From Ministeria vibrans ATCC 50519 (taxonomy: Eukaryota > Opisthokonta > Filasterea), in assembly GCA_943704425.1 (NCBI GenBank), contig CALSCP010000738.1:11785-47112 (forward strand): a stretch of DNA of 35,328 nt. The letters are read 5' to 3'. Shown in pieces: positions 1 through 11,560 of this stretch. A model generated the notes under the pieces. That model had not been told where the DNA came from. It worked only from the letters and a program-made list of their open reading frames with translations, and searched no databases. The translations under genes were made by a program, and so were the position numbers. How positions within the stretch are numbered: the first letter of the stretch is position 1; each line of letters opens with the position of its first letter.

Positions 1-23
1 CCCCCACCCCCTCCGTCCCAAGA

Positions 24-762
24 ATGAAGCTGGTCTCCGTCCTTGTGTTCACCGCCGCCCTCCTCGGCTCTGTCCGTGCTGACATCTACCTGCACAACCC
101 TCGCGGCTCCAACAACCGGTGCGTTTTCGTCTTTGTCGCGAGAAACGACAAGAAAGAGAGAGAGAGAGAGAAAAAAAAAGAAAAAAAAAAAAAGAGAAAC
201 GCTTGTCGGACACTGCAGATCCGTCGGTTTGCGGTTCTTGCGCTTCCCACGCACTCCACACGCCATAGCCTACCCTCGCACGGCTCGTTCGCTCCGACTC
301 AGTCGCTCCTTTTTTTTTTCCCTTCTTTTTTTTCTCGTTCGTTTTTTTCGTTCCACTCGCACATCCGACTCACGAGTCGCCCTTGCCCGCTCGGTGTGTC
401 TCGCGCGCCTCATTGTCATGGTCGCATGACTGTGCTGCCCTTCGACACCCCGTTCAGCCACCGCTTTTGCTCCTTTCGACATAAGACTTTTTTTTTTTTT
501 TTGCCTTCCACTTTTGCCTTTATGCCACTCGACTGCGAGTCCCGCTTGTGCGCCCCCGAGTCTCTTAATGAGTCCCTGTACTGCTATGAGCAGCCGTTCC
601 TCTTATCGTCTGGTCTTTCTTCACCAAGTTCGATTTTTTTCTTTTGTTCTGTCGACTTGTTTCTGTCCTTTCATTGATTATCGAACCTGTCGGAATATGC
701 AATCATGGTTCTCGTTGGCGCCTCCACCATCTCCAGACCCATTTCCAGACCCATTTTCCACT

Positions 763-806
<44 letters not shown>

Positions 807-3582
807 TTTAATTTTCGGTTTTTTAAACCGCATCTCCCACTACTTCTACACCATGTACTCTACCATACCCCCCTCGCCTCCTCTCCCCTCGCCTCTTCTC
901 GCCTCTTCCCCAACACCTTTTTTTTTTGTCTCTTCTCTTTCTCACTGTTGTTTTCTTTTTTCTTTCTTTCCCTTTCCCTTTTGCAGTCTTGACGAAGCGA
1001 ACCGCGACCGCGCCAACGGCAACCGTCTGTTCGACTCCCAGAACAACAACCGTGGTGGGTAAGGATTAAGACTCCCCTGGTGTGTGTGTGTGTGTTTTTT
1101 TTTTCAACTTTTCTCATTTCTCCCTTTTAGCTCCAACGTCGGCTCCATGTACTACTATGTCGGCAGCAAACTTCCCATTGAGTGGACGAACCAACACTCG
1201 TGCGGACACGAGAACAACAACTGCAACTTGGTCGTTCAGTACCACTGTGGCGATTGGGTTCGCGACGGTGCGAGCACCAACCGAATTCCCGAGAACAACC
1301 GCGAGTGCTACAACCACCATTGCGACACGGACCTGGAGTATGGCCGTCACGAGTCGTACGACTGGTACAAGCAGTGCAAGTACACGGAACGCAACCAGGG
1401 CTTGTTCACGTCGAACCAGAACCTGAACAACAACGAGAAGGATTGCCGCTTCACGCGTCAGAACCCCGACAACAACCGCCGCGGTTATGAGTGCCCCGAA
1501 GAGCGCGATTACTACCCCTACTGGCGTCCATCCCCTTGGGTCGACGTTGCTGTTCTCACCAACGACACCACCCGCTGCGCGTACTACCAGGCCGAGTCGC
1601 AGAACGTCAAGGACCGCTGGCACTGCGTGCTCCCTACCTCGGTGTGGAACACCAAGGTGGCCGCCGCCGATTCGTCCACCCAGAACGGCAACACTGGCTT
1701 CCTGCCCATCACCAAGGCCAAGTGCGAGACTGCCGCCCTCAACGGAACCTGGACCCGCGTGCCTGCCTGGGGTGTGCCTGCGCCCGTCTGCATGGAGCCA
1801 CCGCACTCGCGTGATAACCACCTTGGCAATGTGCACGGTGGTGAGCACGCCCGCTTCAACTGGACCGTCACTGCTTTGCCCGAGGCCATGGAGCCCTACC
1901 GCGAGTACTGTGTCATGCGTGTGCGCTACAACATCTCGACGACCGACTACAATGACTGGGACTCGTGGGTGTCCGACTCGCTGTCGCCCTTTGACAAGGT
2001 TCACAACGTCCTTCGTGCCTCGGTCGACTACCGCAACAACGCCAACGCCACCAACCCGGATGCCGACGAGGATCCCGCTTGGGTCAAGCTTTGGGAGCGT
2101 TTCGGTCTCGCCTACCACGAGGTCGAGAAGTCGTTCACAACCCCGAGCGAAGACGCCGTCACTGACTCGCGCGAATACGTCCTCAAGAACAACCCCAAGG
2201 TCGACATCTTCAACCTGACCGTGGCTCGTGGCGACGCTCATGGTGACACCACCCTCAAGCGCATCAAGTTCCAGCTGGCGATCAACACCAACCAGTTTGG
2301 CCGCACCTTCCAGGACCGAACCCACACCTTTGCCATTCGTCCCATGCCCGAGTCCATCTCGCAGAACTGCCCCGTCGTGCACAACCTCAACGTGCGCGGC
2401 AAGCGTGGTAACATTGTCCAGACCTACCCGGGCACCGAGTACGACTTTGTCCCCGATCGTCTCGAGGTTGCTACCGACGACTGCATCCACTACCAGTGGA
2501 CCGGCTCCAACACCAACCCGAACAACAACGCAGGCCAGGGCAAGCAGGGTACCGACCGCAGCAACATTGTCCTCCAAAAGGGTAACACCTGGGACGAGTT
2601 TGCCTGGCAGCACGAAGCCATCGCCGCCAACCCCAGCTTGGAGGCGGAGATCCTCGCCGGCAACGGAACCGACGGTCTTCCCATCTGGGGCACCTGGGGC
2701 CGCAGCTACCCAGAGCACCTCACCATTGCGCGTGTGGTCGAGGACTTTGACATGGCTCGTCGCCTCGCCATCCAGGACGACCCTCACATGCACGGCAACG
2801 TTCATGGCGGTCAGATGGGCGGTGAGATGTCCGAGCTTGACGACGCCGGCACCTACTTCGACCTGGGTCCCGTCAAGATGAGCACCGAGGGCCATTTCCA
2901 CTACATGTGCACTCGCAACAACAACTTCTCCAACCGATCCCAGAAGGGCAAGATCATCGTGACCGAGGCACCTGTCATCTCAGAGCCCATTGGCTACGCC
3001 GGTGGCACCATCACCGCGCCAGGCGCCAAGGGCTTTGTTCCCTCGGGCATGCTCGCCACCCAGTCCTTCTTTTCGATCCGCCAGATGCCTCCGTCTTGGC
3101 TCTCGAGCTCGACCCAGCGCAACGCCATCTCTGACATTGTCTGGGTCGAAATGGCTCCCTCCGGCCCTGGTGCGCTCACCCTCACCGACACCACCGACGG
3201 CAAGTGGACCGTCTCCGTCAAGTACTCGGCCGGCTCGCTCCAGACGCCTAAGCTCTACGTCGGTCCCGACCTGGACAGCCCCACCTTCGACGAGGTCAAC
3301 AACGTGAACTGGATCACCGACAGCGCCGGCCAGACCTGGGCCGAGGCCAAGGTGTCGCCGCCCGGCTCGTACTCGCGTCGCCGTGCTACTTCCACCAGCT
3401 CCGTCTACTTTGTCTCGTCCACGACCAACATTGTGCCCATCATTGCTGGTGTTGTCTGCTCCATTATCCTTGTCGGCCTCATCGTCGCCTCCGTCGTCTA
3501 CTTCAAGCGCCATCCCGAGAAGTGGGAGTCGAGCAAGCGTCGTGCTTACAACTTTAAGCGCTCGTTCAGCAGCAAGGTCTAA
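24..3582 (+). CDS. DD3-3: DD3-3 family secreted/membrane protein
   Basis: Three exons join cleanly: 24-118, 987-1058 and 1131-3582 (introns GTGCGT..CAG and GTAAGG..TAG), giving 872 aa. Residues 1-19 form a signal peptide, and the mature protein starts DIYLHNPRGSNNR, followed by LDEANRDRANGNRLFDSQNN. I recognise this opening as the Dictyostelium DD3-3 family. The ectodomain is Cys-, Asn- and Trp-rich with many N-x-S/T sites. A hydrophobic segment at about 822-846 is followed by a basic 26-residue tail, which suggests a type I membrane protein with a large extracellular part. The molecular function of the family is not known to me, and no catalytic motif is evident. Intron 1 is long (868 bp) and T-rich. 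The start is the only ATG before the signal peptide, 23 bp from the window edge, so an upstream exon cannot be excluded. Confidence 0.85.
764..800. repeat. Long T homopolymer in DD3-3 intron 1
   Basis: About 37 consecutive T lie inside the 868-bp first intron, which also carries an AG/A-rich tract at about 156-194 and several shorter T runs. It is simple-sequence DNA; no gene is seen in the intron. Confidence 0.9.
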
Positions 3583-3845
3583 AGACCTTCTTTTTTTATA
3601 AAAGAGAGAAAAGCAAAGAGAGAGAAAGAAAAAAAACCAAAAACAAAGAGCGAAAACTTTTTTTTTAAATGAAGCAGTGCATTTTTTTTAAAAAAACACT
3701 CCTTTTTAATCGACGTGTTTGTGTGTGTGTGTATCTTGGTGGTACTTAGTGCGTGTGTGACAACAGGAAGGATAAAAGCAGTCGTCTTCAAAGTGGGATC
3801 GGCAGTTTTTTTTGGGGCGAAAAAATTGTTTTGTATTGCACCATT
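3583..3845. other. Convergent 3' region between DD3-3 and WASHC4
   Basis: The region lies between the stop codons of two convergent genes. It holds A- and T-runs and a short GT tract at about 3719-3732. ATAAAA just after the DD3-3 stop may serve as a variant polyadenylation signal. No AATAAA was seen for WASHC4. No other gene is visible. Confidence 0.6.
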
Positions 3846-5608
3846 CTAAAACATCGGAGGAGGAGGAGGCGGCGGAGGTGGAGGAGGAGGGCCAGCATCG
3901 TCAAAGGTCGGCTCAGGCAAAGGAGGGGCGGGAGGGGCACCGCCTGCGGGAACACCACTGTCGGCGGGTGGTGGAGGAGGCGGGGCACCGCCACCATCGG
4001 CAGGTGCGCCGTCGCCACCCTCAGCCGATGGACCAGCACCGTCTCCTCCTGCGCCTGCGGCGGCTGCTGCCTCTTGCTCCGCTTTAGCACTAGCTTCCAT
4101 CTCCTCCGCCGAGCGCTTGGGACGGAAAAAAATGCGCGCGCCAGACTGGAAGAAGAACAAAAAATTAAATGATAAAAATAATAATAAATTAGTACTAGTT
4201 ATTCTATTTGTTGTAGATGGTTCTTACCAGCGAGTAGTTGAGCAGCTCAAATTCCTGTTGGTAACTCTCAAGACGCTTCATTGTGAGTAGAATAGTCTGC
4301 TGAAGCTTTTCGTCTTCGCGTCCACGGGTGCGCGACTCAGTCGTCTGTTTGCGCATCTTCTCGTAGCTGCACACACAACACAACACAAAATTAGCTGTTT
4401 GACAAAATAAAATATTAAAATATTATAATATAGTTGGACATACCGATCAATAACAGACTGGTGCCAATGCAGAGTATCGTAGCTCTCCTCTTGGTCCAGC
4501 AGCTTGAGAATATACGCGACGCCCATGGCAAAACCGTCGTCGGTAAAGGCCGCATGTGTCTTGTTCTTCTTGCCCAGCTTCTCCTTGGCCGACAGCATGT
4601 ACTCAATGTAGTTGATTGTCAGCGGCGGGACAATCATGTAGAAGTGTCGCAGATGACGGTTCTTTTGATCCCGGAATTCAGGCGCAAACACCTCCACAAG
4701 TTTCTACCGCAACAAAAGCATAATACATTTAAGCGAAAATGGAAAGGAGAGCGCACAAAGTGTACCTCGAAGTACTCTGTGCCCTCTGCAAAGTTCTTGG
4801 ACAGAGTCGACAGGTGCTCATCGAGAACCCTAAACAAAACGGAAAGAAAAACAAGTGAGTGTGTGTGGGGGGGAGAGGGAGAGGGAAAGAGAGAGAGAGA
4901 GGATGAAGAAACAAAGTGATAGAGAGAGAGCAAAGAAAAACACAGTGAGAAAGAAGAACAAAAGTGAAACAGTGATAGAACAAAGTGAGAAAGAGAGGTG
5001 TTGTTGATACTTTGCTGCGGCAATGGTCTGTTCACTAAGCTTGTCCTCACGACAGAGATCTTCAAAGGTGATGATGTCCTCAACATCAGGCACAAAGCGG
5101 ATGGCATTGGAGCAGTAGTGGAAGCCACCCGAGCGCACCATTCGAATGTACCCCATGGCATTGCCAATTTGCGTCACCAGAATGCGGAACTGGTCCAAGT
5201 AGCTGAAGCCCTCTTTGGTCAGGCCCAGTTTGCGGATTCCTTTGTTGAACTTCTCTGCTCGCTCATACGGAAGCTACAAGAGAGAAATAGAGAGAATGAT
5301 TAAGATGGAGTTTGTGTGGGCGTGATTTGTGGAATGTGCGCACCATTTGATTGAATTCTTCCTTGTTCTCGTTGAAGTGACGGACGTCCTTGATAAGGCG
5401 CGACTTGATGTGATCGTCGAAGAGGAACTGGGAGAAGACGACAAACTTGCGACGGAGAAACTGGAAGGTGAAATTGACGGTGGTGTTGGTGATGCCCATG
5501 CCATGAGTACGGATGCTGTTGGCAATGTGGCGGATGTTGATGGTGTTGAGGTGCTTGTTGTTGCTCGTCTGCTCCACAAAGATCTGGTTGTTCAAGTTGT
5601 AGTTGTAC
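3846..5608 (-). CDS. WASHC4: WASH complex subunit 4 (SWIP), C-terminal third only
   Basis: Six exons read on the minus strand: 5608-5344, 5273-5011, 4829-4766, 4703-4444, 4366-4228 and 4145-3846, all with GT-AG borders and matching phases, giving about 430 aa. The sequence follows SWIP of the WASH complex closely: [45 protein letters not shown] and [18 protein letters not shown]. The WASH complex activates Arp2/3 on endosomes to drive retromer-linked sorting. The usual protein is about 1,170 aa, and the first 700 or more residues are absent from the window. The first exon needs two bases from an upstream exon that is not there. After the conserved end ([10 protein letters not shown]) comes a tail rich in Ala, Gly and Pro that ends in twelve prolines and MF. 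The neighbour across a (GA)n tract is an unrelated coiled-coil gene. Confidence 0.9.
4909..4990. repeat. ACAAAGTGATA intronic repeat copy in WASHC4
   Basis: One exact copy of ACAAAGTGATA lies at 4911, with degenerate neighbours such as ACAGTGATAGA at 4970-4980, embedded in AG-rich sequence inside the WASHC4 intron 5010-4830. The same core recurs in introns of other genes in this window. Confidence 0.7.
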
Positions 5609-5626
5609 CTTGAAAGAGAAAAATAA

Positions 5627-5724
<98 letters not shown>

Positions 5725-5846
5725 AGTGATAGAAAGAGGAGGGAGAAAGAAACAAATTGATAGAGAGAGGAGGGAGAAAGAAACAAAGTGATAGAGGTGT
5801 GTGAGAGAATAACCAATAAAGCGAGTGTGAAAGATGTGCTGTGTAC
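5609..5846 (-). other. Intron-like junction between coiled-coil gene and WASHC4
   Basis: On the minus strand this starts with a good donor (GTACAC at 5846) and ends with an acceptor (CAAG at 5609), so it looks like an intron. The upstream exon ends in phase 1, but the downstream WASHC4 exon needs two preceding bases. Splicing as written gives a stop after five codons. The two halves also belong to unrelated families. It is either an assembly misjoin, a rearrangement, or parts of two different introns fused at the repeat. Confidence 0.7.
5630..5719. repeat. (GA)n microsatellite, about 90 bp
   Basis: A pure GA dinucleotide run sits inside the junction between the two broken genes. It is followed at 5721, 5751 (variant) and 5783 by ACAAAGTGATA-type repeats spaced about 30 bp apart. 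Confidence 0.95.
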
Positions 5847-8800
5847 CGGCCTTGTCGTAGTCCTCAACTTCGAGGGCCGTTTCCATCGCTGCCTCCAGCT
5901 GTGCTAGGTCAGCACGCAGCTCTTCACGGCGTCCCCCATCTTCAACGTCAGTCGCTGCTTCACCTTCTTCTTCTTCCTTTTCTTCTTCTTCTTCTTCTTC
6001 TTCTGCTTCTTCTTCTTCTGCTGCTTCTTCTTCTTCCTCCTTTTCTTCTTCCTCTGCTTCTTCTTCCTTTTTTTCTTCGTCCTCTACTTCTTCAGCGGCA
6101 ATCTCTTCCGTCTCCGTTTCCATCTCTTCTTCCTCTTCCCTCTCTACTTCCATCGTCTCCGCTTGCCCCTCTTCGTCACCTTCCGCCGCCGCCTCGTTCG
6201 CCGTCTCCTTCTCCTCCACTGCATCGTCAACCTCCACCGACTCCAGTTCCTTTGTCTCCCAATCGGCTGCAATCGCGCACTCTCGCTTCTGTCGCGACGC
6301 CACCTCGAGTGCCTCGGCCGCAATCACTCGCAGTTCGCCCAGCAGCAACGAAGCAAGCATGAGTCGCCCCTGCTTGCGTCCGGCTAGTCGCTCGCTTGCC
6401 AGCTGAGCATGAAGCGACTCCAGTTCCCCAAGTCGATCCACGTCCACCTGCACCTCGACGCTCGCCAGCTCCTCAGTGGTCGCATTCAGCGACGTGCGTA
6501 CTCCACTCAGCTCCTCTTCGTCAGTTGCCAACGTCTTCTCCGCCTCAGAATTGGCCGTCTTCAGTGCCTCCACCTCGTCGCGCACCGTCTTCAGCTCGGT
6601 GGCCAGTCTCTTCGCCTCTTTAAACGCTTTGGCACTCACAGCCAACTGCTTCTCCCGCTCCAACTCGGGAATGCGCTCGCCCAGATCCTGCTCGCGCTTG
6701 CGTGCACTCGCCAGCGCCGCACGACCATCAATCACCTTGGTCGTGAGCGTCTTAAATCGCTCGCGCTCGCCAGCTGCACGCTCCTTCAATGGTCCCAGAG
6801 GCGCCACGGCGAGGCGTCGTGCCTGTTCGCGTGCCGTGGCACTTGCCAAAAACGCGTCCATGTCACTTTGCTGGTACTCGAGGGCGCGCACGGCCGCCTG
6901 CGACTCTCGTCGACGCTGTTCCACCGTACTCAACACGCTCACCTGAGCCTGTCGCTCTCGCTCGGCGCTCTCCAGCGAACGCGCGAGCAATTCCTCGTCG
7001 CGCTTCACCAGCTCCAACTCTGCCTCGTGCTTGGCCTGCTCCGCGAGCGATCGCTCTCGCTCTGCACCCAGTCTCTCAATATCCTCGCCCAACGTCGTGC
7101 GCACCTCATTAATCTTTGCGTCTTCCTCGGCAATCGCTTCGGCATACTCCTCCGCGGTGCGTCGCAACACGAGCAGACGAGCCTCAAGCTCGGCAATCTC
7201 GCTGCACACCGCCTGACGCAGCGCCTCGACGCGACTCTTCTCCTTGCGCTCGTCCACCGTGCGCTCCTCAAGCGCCCGCTGAACCTTCTCCTCGTCCGCC
7301 GCAATGTGGTCCAGGTCAAGACGCACGTGCGACAGTGCCTTGTTCACGCGGTCTCGTCGGCCCGTCATTTTGTGTCGTTGATTCGCAAACTCAGTCTCAT
7401 CACGACGTTTCGCCTCGCGCAACACACGCGCCTGTTCCTCCTCAATGTCGCGCAATTCTCGATCGAATCGTTGGCGGCCCGTCACTTCCGCGTCGACGTG
7501 CTTGGCACGCTCCTGAAATACCTCTCCGAGCGTCTCCAGCAACGTGCCATCTTGCCCCTGTGCACCCGCCTCACCCAACTCCACCGTCAGCTGATCGATG
7601 CGCCCGCCAAGTTCCTCGGCCAAGTCGTAGTCCTCGCGAGTCGCCGCCTCCTCCTGCTGCTCTCCGAGTCGCACAAGTTCCTCACGCAATCGCATCAGTC
7701 GAACATGACGCTCGACGCGCGCCTCAAACACCGCTGTCTGTCGCGCGTCCAGCTCGCGCGCCGCCTCGGTGTGTCCCACAAGCTGCGCTTCCGCAGACTG
7801 AATCTGTAGCAGCGTTCGCTCGCTGCCTGACAGCTCAATGGTGTACGAGGCGCCAGCTGCCTCGGACGTCACCTCTTGTACTTGCGTCTCAGATTCCACC
7901 GCTTCCGAAATGACGACACTCTCCGTTTCCATCTCTTCCTCTACAACCGCTGCGTTATGCTCAACGTGTTCCTCGACGCGTTCCTCTTCCTCCTCGCGAT
8001 CGGTTGCCGTCGTTGTTGTCACGGCCGGCTCCTCCGCTGCGCTCGCCACGACGGGCTCGGCCTCGGCCTCCACCTGGCGCTCGGATTGCAGTTCCACTGT
8101 GGGCTCCACAAGCGCTTCGTCTTGAACCACGACAGGTAACACATCCTCTTGCTTGGGCTGCTCCACTGTACCACCAGAGTAAAGACGGCGCAATTCCGAG
8201 GCGGACAAAGAGTCATCGGGACGCACGGCGACACTCTCGTCGCCTTGCTGCAGCTGCTGCTGCTGATGTTGTTGTTGTTGTTGTTGTTGTTGCGATACGT
8301 CTAGATCGGCGAGGTCGTCGACCGTCGTACTTGGACTGTCCGTCTCTTCGCGTGCCACATAGCCGGGACGCACAAGCTTCTTGCTCTTCATCTTCTTTTT
8401 TTTCCCCGACGAAGCAGCGAGCACGGACACCGGAGCATACGATGGCGCCGTCCCATTCGTAGACGACTCCCGGGGAGGTGAGGCGGTCTCCGGATCAGCG
8501 CTTGCACTGGCAATGGGTGTGGAGAGAAAGCCAAAGGAGGAAGGAGTCGGCTCGACGACCGCTTCGTCAGCGTTCCCGTCACCAGCAGACGCTGTGAGAA
8601 AGGAGAAGGCGCTAGCTTCGGTCGGCGCCTCCCCAGAGGTGTCAGTGGGCGACAGGTCATCGGCGGCACTCTCCTCGGTGGCTGTGGCCGAGGCAATAAA
8701 GGAGAAACCCGACGACGATGATGTTGCGGCCGCTGCTGCTGTTGTCGTTGCCGGCGGTGTGTCGTACATGGACGGCTGTGGGGGCGGCGGGGCCGTCGCT

Positions 8801-8995
8801 GAGGAAGAAGGGGTCGTTTTGACGTCCATCGAAGCAAACAGGGATGGCTCAGGCGTCTTGGGCGTCTGTGATGAGGGAAAGATGTTTTTTTTTTTACTTT
8901 TTTTTTTTTGCTCTTAGCGCAATATTATACTATATTATCTTTCCGATCAAATATTCTCCTCACAGCAGCATACACAAACATACAATGGCGAGCAT
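5847..8995 (-). CDS. Acidic coiled-coil protein with UVR-like motifs, 3' end missing
   Basis: A large exon runs from 8865 to 5847. In-frame coding appears to continue upstream of the first large-exon Met (8829) to an acceptor at 8866, and a 12-nt first exon 8995-8984 (Met-Leu-Ala-Ile, donor GTATGT) fits in phase; starting at 8829 remains possible. The total is about 1,010 aa. The N-terminus is Ser/Thr/Ala/Pro-rich with three spaced GFSFI, AFSFL, FGFL motifs, then a basic KKKKMKSKK patch, a polyglutamine stretch (8248-8293) and a long charged coiled coil. Segments [32 protein letters not shown] and VEDYDKAG resemble UVR motifs. A Glu-rich block (5962-6180) precedes the last one. I do not recognise the family and assign no function. 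The final UVR-like motif is cut at a phase-1 donor beside the (GA)n tract, so the real C-terminus is not in this window. Confidence 0.65.
8248..8293 (-). repeat. Coding CAG/CAA repeat (polyglutamine)
   Basis: A triplet repeat read on the minus strand encodes a Gln tract interrupted by His and Leu within the disordered N-terminal third of the coiled-coil protein. It stays in frame with the flanking coding sequence. Confidence 0.85.
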
Positions 8996-9402
8996 GTGGC
9001 TTACGGGGGCTTCGGCAGCGGCAGAGGCCGTTGGTTGCGAAAACTTTTTCTTCAACCACGACATGAATACAAAACGGAAGGTTTGCGGTGTCGTAGGGCC
9101 GGGCGGACGATGAGAAGAGGAGGGCGATCAAGAGATCAAACAATCACGCTTGAGGGCCGAAACAAAAAAATAAATGAGTAATTATTGAGATATTCCAATT
9201 TCCAAGGAGGAGTGATCGAGTGATACTGATACTCATAAGTGAATGATACATTTAACAATAGAATGTCCCATCCGTCGCCAAAATCTAGGGGACAACTGGA
9301 CAAGTCATGTAATTCACGTGTTTAGCAATGTGGTCTACCGGACCGGCCTGTGGGCTTACATTTAACAACAAAGAACGCGATAACTTTATTACATTGACAG
9401 TG
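8996..9402. other. Intergenic: coiled-coil gene promoter and katanin 3' region
   Basis: The region lies between two minus-strand genes. It should contain the 5' UTR and promoter of the coiled-coil gene and the 3' UTR of katanin. I see no TATA-like element that stands out and no further gene. Confidence 0.5.
9385..9390 (-). terminator. Polyadenylation signal AATAAA for katanin
   Basis: A canonical AATAAA on the minus strand lies 12 bases past the katanin TGA stop (9405-9403). It is the clearest polyadenylation hexamer in the window. Confidence 0.6.
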
Positions 9403-11329
<1,927 letters not shown>

Positions 11330-11560
11330 TTCGAGATATGTTCAAGAAATTGTGAAAAATACTGTTTATTCATTGAAGCCACCCATTTTTAATTTTTAAG
11401 AAGCCACCCATTGCCAAAACTCAAAAGTCCCTATTTCTAGTCCGAACTCACTCAACTCGGTAATCACTAATCAGAAGCCACCCATACTCAAATCAAGACA
11501 TTTTATAAAACAAGCGAACAAACTGAAACCGGTAATTAATCATGATCATAATTTTTATCC
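11330..11560. promoter_or_regulatory. Divergent promoter, katanin / focadhesin-like
   Basis: The 231 bp lie between the two start codons, which point away from each other. It is AT-rich and contains three exact copies of GAAGCCACCCAT. No TATA box at a convincing position is seen for either gene. The right end depends on the small predicted first exon of the focadhesin-like gene. Confidence 0.5.
11375..11485 (+). repeat. Three copies of 12-mer GAAGCCACCCAT
   Basis: Exact direct copies lie at 11375-11386, 11400-11411 and 11474-11485. The surrounding sequence differs between copies, so this is a repeated short site rather than a long tandem repeat. A shorter match, GAAGCCAC, sits at 17305-17312 upstream of the scramblase gene. 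Confidence 0.75.

Noticed and set aside
1114-2901. A 595-codon open frame on the minus strand opposite DD3-3.
   Set aside because: It has no family resemblance or splice context and mirrors the codon bias of the well-supported plus-strand gene.
6409-7809. A 466-codon plus-strand open frame opposite the coiled-coil gene.
   Set aside because: It is the shadow of GC-rich Glu/Arg/Leu coding on the other strand; the composition is not protein-like for any family I know.
5263-8829. One 1,188-codon open frame covering the coiled-coil gene and part of WASHC4 as a single fusion protein.
   Set aside because: It reads through donor GTACAC and acceptor CAAG and translates the CT repeat as Leu-Ser; the frames agree by chance, while the splice phases do not.
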